From CAIVND01 sp035532075 (GTDB taxonomy: Bacteria > Actinomycetota > Acidimicrobiia > Acidimicrobiales > Bog-793), in assembly GCA_035532075.1 (NCBI GenBank), contig DATKRV010000095.1, forward strand, positions 1-52,029: a stretch of DNA of 52,029 bases. Direction: 5' to 3'. Shown here one piece after another: positions 44,611-52,029 of this stretch. The position numbers and the translations under genes were made by a program. The notes beneath the pieces were generated by a model, which was given only the letters and a program-made list of their open reading frames with translations, searched no databases and was not told the origin of the DNA. How positions within the stretch are numbered: position 1 is the first letter of the stretch; each line of letters starts with the position of its first letter.

Positions 44611-44661
44611 TCGGGAGCCGTCCAACGGTCGATGACACCTCACCGGCCTAGGATCTCAACG

Positions 44662-45348
44662 GTGAGTGATCCCTCTGACCGCGACCTTTCAGAAAAAGAT
44701 CCATCCATCCACGACAGCCACAGTGCATCAGGCGAGACCTGTTATGTGGTCGTCGATGTCGAAACGACTGGATTGCGACCTCAGGAGAGCAACATCATCG
44801 AGATCGCAATCGTCGGCCTCGATAAAACCGGGAACCCGACCTCTGAGTGGACATCACTGATCAATCCACTCGGTACCGGAGCACTCGGGGCGGAGCACAT
44901 TCATGGCATCACCCGATCGATGGTCGAAGATGCTCCAGTATTCTCCGAACTTGCAATGGAGATTCTCGATCAGCTCGTCGATCACATCATCGTGGGACAC
45001 GTGATTGAGTTCGACCTCGGCCATCTTGCCAGCGAGTTCACGCGCGCGAAGATCCCCCTCCCCAATCTTGGTTCTGTTTCGCTTTGCACTCGGAACCTCG
45101 CGCGACGCTCCCTCGCTATTACTCCAGTCACGCTTGAAAACTGCTGCGCTCAACTCGGAATCACCATTCACGGAGCGCACAGTGCACTCGGCGATACCCG
45201 CGCTACCGCTGAGCTGTTCCGCGAGATGCTCGCCAGTGTCGACGAAACAGAGCTTCAAAGACTGCACGAGGACCTTGCGTTAATTGCGTGGTCACGCCCG
45301 ATGTTTACCGGCCAGGCCTCGAACGCAAAACCAAGGCTGGCAGGCTAG
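44662..45348 (+). CDS. DnaQ-like DEDDh 3'-5' exonuclease
   Basis: 228 residues from GTG 44662 (AGGA upstream; ATG 44632 is an alternative). Exonuclease motifs are YVVVDVETTGL (ExoI, D and E), EHIHGIT, VGHVIEFDLGHL (ExoII) and HSALGDTRATAEL (ExoIII, H and D). It is the size and pattern of Pol III epsilon-like exonucleases found apart from polymerase. It may proofread or trim DNA/RNA. Tail-to-tail with trpD, overlapping by four bases. Confidence 0.88.
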   Translation: MSDPSDRDLSEKDPSIHDSHSASGETCYVVVDVETTGLRPQESNIIEIAIVGLDKTGNPTSEWTSLINPLGTGALGAEHIHGITRSMVEDAPVFSELAMEILDQLVDHIIVGHVIEFDLGHLASEFTRAKIPLPNLGSVSLCTRNLARRSLAITPVTLENCCAQLGITIHGAHSALGDTRATAELFREMLASVDETELQRLHEDLALIAWSRPMFTGQASNAKPRLAG

Positions 45349-46430
45349 ACGCGCGGCTCACTTCCTCCGAGTTCTCTCGAGAGAGATATCAGACGGTCGA
45401 GCGCTGCGAGCGCGGCACCGCTATCAATGCTCTCTTCTGCGAGTGCGAGTCCCGCAGCGATGTCTTTCGCAATATCAGCCACAACAAGGGCTGCCGCTGC
45501 ATTCAACAGCACAATGTCGCGCTGGGGACCCGCTGCTCCAGAAAGTATTGCGCGAAGTCGTTCGGCATTATGTGCGGGATTTCCCCCTTGAAGGTCCGAG
45601 AGCATGGCTGGAGCCAGGCCAAGGCTCTGGGGATCGAGCTGATAACTTCTCCTTTCGCGAGCGCCATCAGGCGAAAGCGAGGACTCGAATATCGTTGAGG
45701 TTGTCACGGTGGAGAGTTCATCAAGTCCGTCATTGCCGTAACAGACGATTGCGTGGTGCGAACCGAAAGCCTCGAGGACGCCGAGCATCTTTTCCGCCAT
45801 TGCCGGATCTCCGACACCGACGACCTGTCTCGTCACGCCTGCCGGGTTGGCCAGCGGACCAAGGACATTGAAGATCGTCGGCACACCGAGTTCGCCTCGC
45901 ACCGGTGCTACAAAACGCATCGCGGGATGGAATCGCGGAGCGAAGCAGAATCCAATTCCCACGGATTCGATGCATTGCTTGACACCGTCGGGGCCAAGTT
46001 CGATCGCGACCCCAAGAGCTTCGAGAACATCTGCCGAACCCGACTTTGAAGATGCCGCCCGACCACCATGTTTTGCAACAACCGCTCCGGCGCCCACGGC
46101 AACAAACGCCGCTGAGGTCGAGACATTGATCGTCGTCGAGCGATCACCTCCAGTTCCACAGGTATCGATCGCGTCGACCTCAAGATCGACATGTTCGCCC
46201 GCTCTGCGCATCGCCTCGACAAAACCGGTAATCTCATCGACCGTTTCGCCCTTGGTCTTCAATGCCGCGACGAATGCCGCAATCTGTGTTGGCTTGGATT
46301 CTCCCGAGAGAATCGCCTCGAACGTCGCGCTCGCAAGCGTCGAGCTGAGATCCTCGCGTCGAAAAAGCTGGGCGAGCACGGCGGGCCATCCGACAAAACG
46401 CGAAGAATCAGATACGCCGTTCATCTCCAA
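45345..46430 (-). CDS. trpD: Anthranilate phosphoribosyltransferase
   Basis: 361 residues; the longest start is TTG 46430, with ATG 46424 two codons later. DTCGTGGDRSTTINVSTSAA binds PRPP; KHGGRAASSKSGSADVLEAL and GFCFAPRFHPAMR bind anthranilate; VFNVLGPLANPAG is family-typical. It makes phosphoribosyl anthranilate in tryptophan synthesis. No other trp gene is next to it; the whiB gene lies 34 bases upstream of it on the same strand, so they may share a transcript. Confidence 0.93.
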   Translation of the reverse strand: MEMNGVSDSSRFVGWPAVLAQLFRREDLSSTLASATFEAILSGESKPTQIAAFVAALKTKGETVDEITGFVEAMRRAGEHVDLEVDAIDTCGTGGDRSTTINVSTSAAFVAVGAGAVVAKHGGRAASSKSGSADVLEALGVAIELGPDGVKQCIESVGIGFCFAPRFHPAMRFVAPVRGELGVPTIFNVLGPLANPAGVTRQVVGVGDPAMAEKMLGVLEAFGSHHAIVCYGNDGLDELSTVTTSTIFESSLSPDGARERRSYQLDPQSLGLAPAMLSDLQGGNPAHNAERLRAILSGAAGPQRDIVLLNAAAALVVADIAKDIAAGLALAEESIDSGAALAALDRLISLSRELGGSEPRV

Positions 46431-46464
46431 AGGCTCGACGAGACCGGCAGGAAATCGACGCCGA

Positions 46465-46695
46465 CTAAGCAGACTTACGACGCTGGCGACTCACCCGCCG
46501 ACGCTCGCGCTCGTTGAGTCCGCCCCAGACGCCCTCGCGCTCGCGATGCGCGAGCGCGTACTCCAAGCAGGTCTCGCGCACCGGGCAGACATTGCAGATG
46601 GCCTTAGCCTCTTCTGCCTCTTCCTCGGTCGTCGGGTAAAACACCTCTGCGTCGATACCCTGGCATGCTGCTCGCTGGCGCCAACTGGCGTTCAT
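46465..46695 (-). CDS. WhiB-family Fe-S transcription regulator
   Basis: 76 residues from ATG 46695 (GGAAAGAGAAG upstream; an ATG 36 bases earlier lacks that site). Four [4Fe-4S] ligands are in place: C11, C34 and C37 in ICNVCP, and C43; GVWGG (55-59) is the turn that binds sigma factor region 4, followed by a basic tail (RERRRVSRQRRK) that contacts DNA. This marks the genome as actinobacterial. Subtype (WhiB1-like by its short length) is uncertain. Two palindromes upstream may be its operators. Confidence 0.93.
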   Translation of the reverse strand: MNASWRQRAACQGIDAEVFYPTTEEEAEEAKAICNVCPVRETCLEYALAHREREGVWGGLNERERRRVSRQRRKSA

Positions 46696-46752
46696 CGGAC
46701 TTCTCTTTCCTCTTAGCTGTCGATCCGTCAAGATCGTTCATCCCCTAAAACT

Positions 46753-46785
46753 AGGCCATATGGCCTGGATTTTGAACCCGGTTCA
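46753..46785 (-). promoter_or_regulatory. Two adjacent palindromes upstream of whiB
   Basis: AGGCCATATGGCCT (46753-46766) is a perfect 14-base palindrome and TGAACC-C-GGTTCA (46773-46785) a perfect 13-base one, both 58-90 bases upstream of the whiB start. Such paired dyads look like binding sites for dimeric regulators. Confidence 0.45.
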
Positions 46786-46886
46786 TCCCAGAGCCGCGCC
46801 GACGGGCCCAATCGAACGAAGGGAGCAGCCATTGTGCTATATGGAAAGCCATCTGTAAAGGCCAAATGCAAGATTTCTTCTCCACC

Positions 46887-47480
46887 TCAACTCCAGTCGG
46901 CGACAAGGGCGTCCTTTGTCTCGCGAGATAGGGGGTATTCGTGCTGGTAAGAGGGGTGCTCAACAACGAGCACGGCCCGCTCGGCGATGAATCTCCGCTG
47001 CTCGGAAAGGTCCAGCCGAAAACGCACATAATGGACCGCGGCAGTGGTCTCCTCCCGGGTCAGCTGCGAGGCATGCCCCTCGTCGAGTTCGCCGCGGACG
47101 TTGAGCAGATCTGCCCCCTGTCCGATCCTCAGAACGAACGATCGCTCGATGCCAACGAGTTTCGGGAGCCACTCGCGTAGCTGTGCCTGAGAGGTGAGTT
47201 CGAGGAATACCGTCATGGAGAGCTCCCCAACCTCGGGAATCAGCAGATTGTAGGCGTGAAGCTCTTTCTCGAGTGCCGCATCACTCAGAATCTTCTCTGC
47301 GCGGGCCATCTCTTGGATCTGGAAGCGCATCGTGGTTCTGTTCTCGAAGACAACGGTGACGATCGGTCCAACCCCGATTCTGCGCAGTTTCTTGAGCGCG
47401 ATGACCTCCCGCCGAAAATCCTCACGCTCGCGCTCATAGGCGCGAACATCACTGATATCACCCAAACTGAGTTTGTTCAT
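46887..47480 (-). CDS. DUF3501 family protein
   Basis: 197 residues starting MNKLSLGDISDVRAYERERE, then RIGVGPIVTVVFENRTTMRFQIQEMARAEKI, IPEVGELSMTVFLELTS and TAAVHYVRFRLDLSEQRRF, the pattern of DUF3501. No Cys is present. This family is regularly found next to rubrerythrin and Fe-S oxidoreductase genes, as here, but its role is unknown. It is the last gene of the operon; the Fe-S gene ends three bases upstream. Confidence 0.85.
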   Translation of the reverse strand: MNKLSLGDISDVRAYEREREDFRREVIALKKLRRIGVGPIVTVVFENRTTMRFQIQEMARAEKILSDAALEKELHAYNLLIPEVGELSMTVFLELTSQAQLREWLPKLVGIERSFVLRIGQGADLLNVRGELDEGHASQLTREETTAAVHYVRFRLDLSEQRRFIAERAVLVVEHPSYQHEYPLSRETKDALVADWS

Positions 47481-47483
47481 CGC

Positions 47484-48776
47484 TCACCCCCTCGCGATTC
47501 CATAGGCCCGCGCCACCAGGCCGATCGGATGTTCCGGTTTCAGCCCCGTCTCTTGCAAGATCGAGGTATTGGCAAGATGACAGTCTCCACACACGACGTC
47601 GGCATTCGCACCGTTGACGGCGCGCGCGAGTGGACGCGCAACCTTCCTCGCGAGTTCATAGTTCTCTTTCCGATAGCCCCAGGATCCGTCGATCCCCGAA
47701 CAGCGATCGATCACGGTGACGGCAGCTCCCGTGAGTGCCATCAGGTCCCGACTCTTGAATCCAATATTCTGTGCCTGCAGGTGACAGGCGAGATGATAGG
47801 CAACACTTTCGACGCGCTCTCCGGGAAAGTGCAGATCAAGTGGGCGAATTCCGGAACGATGACCCTCGATGAGGTACTCCGCTGCATCATAGGTATGCGC
47901 CGCAACAAGATCGGAATCGGCTCCGGGGGCATAGATCGGATAGTCCTTTTTGATCACATAGGCGCAGGTCGGTTGCGCTACGACGATCTCCCTGCCCATC
48001 CGTACCTCCTTGACGAGTGAGGAGACGTTCTGTCTTGCCGAGGCCTCGAAGTGTTTGAGATCCCCGTTATGCAGCCAAGGCGCACCACAACATCTGGATC
48101 GCTCAGGAAGCGAACAGGCAATGTTGTTGTGCTCTAAGACGGCGACGACATCCTTACCAATCTGCGGATCCATGTATTCGACAAAACACGTCGGAAAGAT
48201 GCTCGCCTCGGCAACCGGTGGCGGAGACGGCGCGTGGACACGGCGCGTGAACCAGGTGGAGAAACGAACGCGTGCATAGGGAGGCAGCATGCGCTCGGCA
48301 TGAATCCCAACCGTCGCCTGCATCGCCTTTCTCCCGAGTGAACCCGTCCTCGCGGTGACCGCATTGACAACCGGTGCAGCGGACGTCGAAACCTTTCCAA
48401 TCAAATCCGTCCTTCCGAGCAACTGATCCGTCACCTTGACGAGGAACGACCGGGGGCTCTGGTACTTGACGGCATGGGCGCGCATCATCAGTCGGGGAAA
48501 GTCCAGGTTCCACTCGTGCGGAGGAACATATGGACACTTCACATAGCAGAGCTTGCACTGATAACACTCATCGACAACCTTGTCCTGCTCAGAGTCCGTG
48601 AGTTCCGAGACCACTCCGTTGTGCCCATCGATCAGGTCAAACAGTGTCGGGAACGAGGGGCAGAGATTGAAACACAGTCGACATCCATGACACGCGTCGT
48701 AGACACGCTCCAGCTCCTCGCGAAGATCTGGCTCGTCGAGGTATTTCGGGTGCTTCGGGTCATATGTCGTCGTCAT
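47484..48776 (-). CDS. Fe-S oxidoreductase with two CCG domains (HdrD/GlpC-like)
   Basis: 430 residues from ATG 48776; the longer frame's N-terminal 65 residues are unlike the family and run through the hairpin at 48823-48860. Two ferredoxin clusters are C29-x2-C-x2-C-x3-C (CHGCRLCFNLCP) and C71-x2-C-x2-C-x3-C (CYQCKLCYVKCP). Two cysteine-rich CCG domains follow, with CCGAPWLHNG and AYHLACHLQAQN ... CSGIDGSWG. This is the layout of GlpC- and heterodisulfide-reductase-like electron carriers. It probably moves electrons to or from rubrerythrin or DUF3501. Confidence 0.85.
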   Translation of the reverse strand: MTTTYDPKHPKYLDEPDLREELERVYDACHGCRLCFNLCPSFPTLFDLIDGHNGVVSELTDSEQDKVVDECYQCKLCYVKCPYVPPHEWNLDFPRLMMRAHAVKYQSPRSFLVKVTDQLLGRTDLIGKVSTSAAPVVNAVTARTGSLGRKAMQATVGIHAERMLPPYARVRFSTWFTRRVHAPSPPPVAEASIFPTCFVEYMDPQIGKDVVAVLEHNNIACSLPERSRCCGAPWLHNGDLKHFEASARQNVSSLVKEVRMGREIVVAQPTCAYVIKKDYPIYAPGADSDLVAAHTYDAAEYLIEGHRSGIRPLDLHFPGERVESVAYHLACHLQAQNIGFKSRDLMALTGAAVTVIDRCSGIDGSWGYRKENYELARKVARPLARAVNGANADVVCGDCHLANTSILQETGLKPEHPIGLVARAYGIARG

Positions 48777-48822
48777 GATCTGCCATTCCTCTATACACGC
48801 GCTTGACCCTCTCGGCTTGCAT

Positions 48823-48860
48823 ACTCGTGTGGGCGGAGCTTTCGCCCCGCCCACACGAGT
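48823..48860 (-). terminator. Strong 14-base-pair hairpin inside the rubrerythrin operon
   Basis: ACTCGTGTGGGCGG (48823-48836) and CCGCCCACACGAGT (48847-48860) are exact complements around a 10-base loop. It lies 33 bases after the rubrerythrin stop and 47 before the Fe-S gene start. No T run follows on the minus strand, so it may be a partial terminator, attenuator or mRNA-stability element giving more rubrerythrin than downstream protein. Confidence 0.6.
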
Positions 48861-48892
48861 GTTCCCTCTCCTTGCAGGTACGTTGCGCCCAA

Positions 48893-49315
<423 letters not shown>

Positions 49316-49366
49316 TATGCGTCCTTCCTCTCCATCCGCGGAGAATATCTAGCTTCCCGCTCCACT

Positions 49367-49381
49367 TTAGAGTCATTCTAA
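49367..49381. promoter_or_regulatory. Fur/PerR-like box upstream of rubrerythrin
   Basis: TTAGAGTCATTCTAA is a 7-1-7 inverted repeat with one mismatched arm position. Against the PerR box TTATAATNATTATAA, read on the minus strand, 11 of 14 defined positions match. It lies 52 bases before the rubrerythrin start, a promoter-overlapping distance. The PerR-like regulator at 19694 is a candidate binder. Confidence 0.55.
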
Positions 49382-49495
49382 TCTGGTGCGCCAAATTTGC
49401 AGCGATTTGTTCCGAGATCGCACAACTCCACCATCAAGGTGGATTCACATTCACTCCGGAGTGTGGCGACCAGACGAGACCGGTCTCCGGGCGAT

Positions 49496-49996
49496 TCAGC
49501 GATACACCGTCCGTTGGTGCAGAGCCCCGGGGCCACTTAAACGATCAAGGAAGAGCAGACCGTCAAGGTGATCGACCTCATGCTGGATCGCCCGGGCCTC
49601 GAACCCCGAACTCTCAATTTCGATCCGAGATCCCGTCAGATCGAGGCCCTCAACGACCACCTCCGTGGCACGTGCGACATCGCCCGTCAGGTCGGGAACG
49701 CTCATGCAACCCTCCCGCTCGACACGCGCCAAACCAACGATGGCCACAACCGGATTGAATATCACCAGCTCGCCATGACAGACGGTCGTTCGTCTATGCG
49801 CAGAACAATCGATCACAAACGCGCGCAGGTTCACGCCGATCTGCGGCGCGGCGAGACCGACACAGGCGGGCGAGGCGCGCATCGTCTCGAGCATGTCCCG
49901 GGCGAGTCCAAGCGCGGCGTCATCGATCTGGTCAACCTCGCGACAACGACTGCCGAGCTCGAGATGCGCGATGGTGACGATAGGGCGAATTGCCAT
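49496..49996 (-). CDS. def: Peptide deformylase
   Basis: 166 residues. The three deformylase motifs are CVGLAAPQIG (46-54), EGCMSVP (95-101, Cys97 as metal ligand) and QHEVDHLDG (138-146; His139, Glu140 and His143). It removes the formyl group from new proteins, with Fe2+ or Zn2+. EGCMSVP instead of EGCLSVP is a minor change. Last gene of a probable xseA-xseB-ACT-def run on the minus strand, 20 bases after the ACT gene. Confidence 0.93.
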   Translation of the reverse strand: MAIRPIVTIAHLELGSRCREVDQIDDAALGLARDMLETMRASPACVGLAAPQIGVNLRAFVIDCSAHRRTTVCHGELVIFNPVVAIVGLARVEREGCMSVPDLTGDVARATEVVVEGLDLTGSRIEIESSGFEARAIQHEVDHLDGLLFLDRLSGPGALHQRTVYR

Positions 49997-50016
49997 GGAG
50001 AACGTTTAGAACCGCG

Positions 50017-50553
50017 CTAGAAGAGTTCATTGCCACCTGCGTGAACGACGCAGGTGATGCCGAGCAGCTGGGACACGGCTTTGATTTCCCTGGACAGAAT
50101 CTCCTCGGTACAGGTCGGAGAAGTTGCGATGTTCAACAACATGACGTAGCTTGCCGCACCATTTTCTTCAATGCGATGCGTCGATAAATCGATGATGTTT
50201 CCGCCAAGTTCGGCAATGCGCATTGCGATCGTCGAGACGAGACCAGGACGATCCGCTCCATGTACCGAGACGGCTACGGATTCGCCGCGGAATTCGACTA
50301 CAGGCTGCTCGGACAGCGGCCGAATGATAATTGACAGGTCGAGACTCTCCTGCACCTCACGAAAGGACTCCTCAAGTCGCTCGAGCGAAAGTCGGCGCGG
50401 CACTTCGACGATCAACATGATGGCAAATTGACCACACAGGATCGTCATCCGCGAGTCTTCAATATTGCACCCTTCATTGGCGAGAACCCCCGTCACGCCC
50501 GCGACGATCCCGGGCCGATCAGAGCCAATCGCGTGCAACGAGAACCGCGGCAT
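50017..50553 (-). CDS. Double ACT-domain protein, GcvR-like
   Basis: 178 residues forming two ACT domains: SLHAIGSDRPGIVAGVTGVL with GCNIEDSRMTIL (about 1-85), and SVHGADRPGLVSTIAMRIAE with GGNIIDLSTHRI (about 90-178). GcvR-like proteins of this size sense glycine or another amino acid and control partners, without a DNA-binding domain. The ligand is unknown. It sits between xseB and def on the same strand, with short gaps. Confidence 0.85.
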   Translation of the reverse strand: MPRFSLHAIGSDRPGIVAGVTGVLANEGCNIEDSRMTILCGQFAIMLIVEVPRRLSLERLEESFREVQESLDLSIIIRPLSEQPVVEFRGESVAVSVHGADRPGLVSTIAMRIAELGGNIIDLSTHRIEENGAASYVMLLNIATSPTCTEEILSREIKAVSQLLGITCVVHAGGNELF

Positions 50554-50582
50554 CCCTTCAGGCTACCTGGACGACTCCGCGG

Positions 50583-50831
50583 TTAAGCGTCATCTTCATC
50601 GTCGCCGGTTGCAAGCGCAGCAAGTCTCGGGAGAAGTTCATCGACGCGCTCTTTCGCTCCCCGAATCCTTCTGTCGAGCTCCTCGACGATCTCCACCGCG
50701 CGCTGAAAACGCGACTCGAGAACATCGAGGTCGACCTGCCCCTGGTCAAGCTCTTCGATGATCCGGTCGAGTTCGCTGGCCGCCTCGCTGTATCCAAGAT
50801 CAGAAACGTTCTTTTGCGCCATCTCCGTCAC
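50583..50831 (-). CDS. xseB: Exodeoxyribonuclease VII small subunit
   Basis: 82 residues; SEAASELDRIIEELDQGQVD and LDVLESRFQRAVEIVEELDR form the two-helix XseB hairpin; an acidic tail (GDDEDDA) ends it. It is the regulatory subunit bound in several copies to XseA. Start overlaps the xseA stop by four bases (50828-50831), the usual coupling. Confidence 0.92.
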   Translation of the reverse strand: MTEMAQKNVSDLGYSEAASELDRIIEELDQGQVDLDVLESRFQRAVEIVEELDRRIRGAKERVDELLPRLAALATGDDEDDA

Positions 50832-52029
50832 GATCTCTCCTCATCTTTATCCGAAATTGACCCAGATGCACCTGACGAAATGCTCGCTCCCAACTCACGC
50901 ACTGCGTCGACGGTTGCATCAATCTCACCACCCGCGAGTCGTGCAAACAATCTCTGGCCCACACTCACCTCGTGAGCCGACCGGAGAACTCTTCCATCGA
51001 CGTCACGCAGTACTGCCCAACCGCGCGCAAGCTGACGTTCCGGCGAAAAGGCCCGCAAAAGCTCGCCACGTTGTCGCATCGACTGGACATACTGCTCCTC
51101 GCTAGATGAGAGAGCACGGCGCAACAACACTGTTCTTTGGGCGAGCTCAGCGCGCTGTGCGCGAACAAGATGCGTCACCGCACTTGCGACGCGCGCGCGT
51201 CGCTCCACCCTTGCGCTCTCATGACGCGACAAGAGAGCACCCGCCGATCTCGTGATCATCGATCGACGGGAGAGGAGATGCTGCTCCGCTCCAAGTAGAC
51301 ACGTGCGGGCAAGGCCACTGATGTGCGAGACGCGATCGAGAACCCCTTCCCAGTAGGCAGCCACGCGGGCCACAATCGCCTCTCCGCACGCGGTCGGCGT
51401 AATGAACGACGCACCGGCGACAACGTCTGCGACGCTGTGATCTCCGGTGTGGCCGATCCCCACCCAGATCGGTACAGGGAAACTTGCAATCGCGCGCGCC
51501 ACGACTTCAGAGTCGAATGCCGCAAGATCATTTCGTGACCCACCGCCCCGTACGATGATGCACAGATCCGGTCGAAATGCACGCAATCGGTCGAGTGCCT
51601 GGGAAATCTGGCTCGGTGCCTCGGCGCCCTGGACAAGTGAATGGATGAGTTCGACCTCGAACGCGAACCCGGAACGCTCAAGTTGACCGAGAAAGTCCTT
51701 TTGTGCTTCAGATCCCTGACTTGTGACGAGCCCGATCCGAAGTGGCACAGGGGGGATGCCGAGTTGACGGTTGCGCTCGAGAAGACCTTCGAGTTCAAGG
51801 GTGGCAAGAAGTTTCTGTCGCGCCGCGGCTATCGTGCCGAGCAGCGCCTCGACGTCGATCTGGGTGAGTGTAAAGCGGATACGGCCTGCTGCCTCCCAGA
51901 CCGATACCTTCCCGAGCACCCTGATCACCCGTCCAACCTCAAGTTCTACATCAGCGGCACGTAGCGATGCCTCGACGGTACGCCACTGCGTGACCCAGCA
52001 CGCCACCTCGAGCTGCTGGGTTGGGCGCC
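50828..52029 (-). CDS. xseA: Exodeoxyribonuclease VII large subunit, partial
   Basis: The frame runs off the right edge, so the N-terminus (part of the OB fold) is missing; about 400 codons are present. The remaining OB fold (VELEVGRVIRVLGKVSVWEAAGRIRFTLTQID), the catalytic domain (RIGLVTSQGSEAQKDFLGQL, CIIVRGGGSRNDLAAFDSE, VPIWVGIGHTGDHSVADVVA and ITPTACGEA) and a long helical C-terminal coiled coil are all clear. It degrades single-stranded DNA from both ends. Overlaps xseB by four bases. Confidence 0.93.
   Translation of the reverse strand, partial: RPTQQLEVACWVTQWRTVEASLRAADVELEVGRVIRVLGKVSVWEAAGRIRFTLTQIDVEALLGTIAAARQKLLATLELEGLLERNRQLGIPPVPLRIGLVTSQGSEAQKDFLGQLERSGFAFEVELIHSLVQGAEAPSQISQALDRLRAFRPDLCIIVRGGGSRNDLAAFDSEVVARAIASFPVPIWVGIGHTGDHSVADVVAGASFITPTACGEAIVARVAAYWEGVLDRVSHISGLARTCLLGAEQHLLSRRSMITRSAGALLSRHESARVERRARVASAVTHLVRAQRAELAQRTVLLRRALSSSEEQYVQSMRQRGELLRAFSPERQLARGWAVLRDVDGRVLRSAHEVSVGQRLFARLAGGEIDATVDAVRELGASISSGASGSISDKDEERS

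Overview
The window looks like a chromosomal stretch from a moderately GC-rich actinobacterium. A WhiB-type regulator (46465-46695), GTG and TTG starts, a KorAB-type 2-oxoacid:ferredoxin oxidoreductase and the small membrane families at 3647-4223 all fit Actinobacteriota. An Acidimicrobiia-like host is my best guess, by inference from gene content only.

Layout. 1-5170 is a sparse, partly decayed region: a SnoaL-like remnant, an enolase-superfamily enzyme, a crotonase close to feruloyl-CoA hydratase/lyase, and two tiny membrane proteins. 5170-14730 holds a secreted papain-like protein, an MBL-rhodanese sulfur protein followed by a ClC channel, a decayed beta-carbonic anhydrase, YaaA, a multi-pass membrane protein, a PhzS-like flavin monooxygenase and a universal stress protein. 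15198-21140 carries a DUF1801 protein, two divergent amidohydrolase-2 proteins, a DUF4395 membrane protein, a PerR-like Fur protein and a pirin. 21387-26762 has a membrane-embedded BTAD regulator overlapping an anchored exported protein, then a DUF3048 protein and an MFS exporter. 27033-31820 is a three-gene redox module: a GltD-like flavoprotein with ferredoxin domains, KorA and KorB.

32070-39020 is the accessory part. It contains a class II aldolase, a broken glycosyltransferase, and a roughly 4 kb segment bounded by the 3' end of tRNA-Val(GAC) and an imperfect copy of that end. Inside this segment an MFS drug exporter, a 61-codon ORF and a MerR regulator are joined by GTGA overlaps, beside a decayed GNAT acetyltransferase. 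It looks like a remnant tRNA-targeted island without an integrase.

39108-52029 returns to core functions: two envelope glycosyltransferase-type proteins, an LCP ligase, a DEDDh exonuclease, TrpD, WhiB, a rubrerythrin / Fe-S oxidoreductase / DUF3501 operon with a Fur/PerR-like box, peptide deformylase, a double-ACT protein, XseB and XseA (cut by the window edge).

The best candidates for new biology are the rubrerythrin operon with its PerR-like box and intergenic hairpin, the membrane BTAD pair at 21387-24214, the triple-coupled MFS/61-aa/MerR cassette in the tRNA-flanked island, and two enzymes (988-2127, 2276-3112) whose scaffolds are clear but whose known catalytic or substrate-binding residues are replaced. 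Family calls come from reading motifs by eye; no database search was run.
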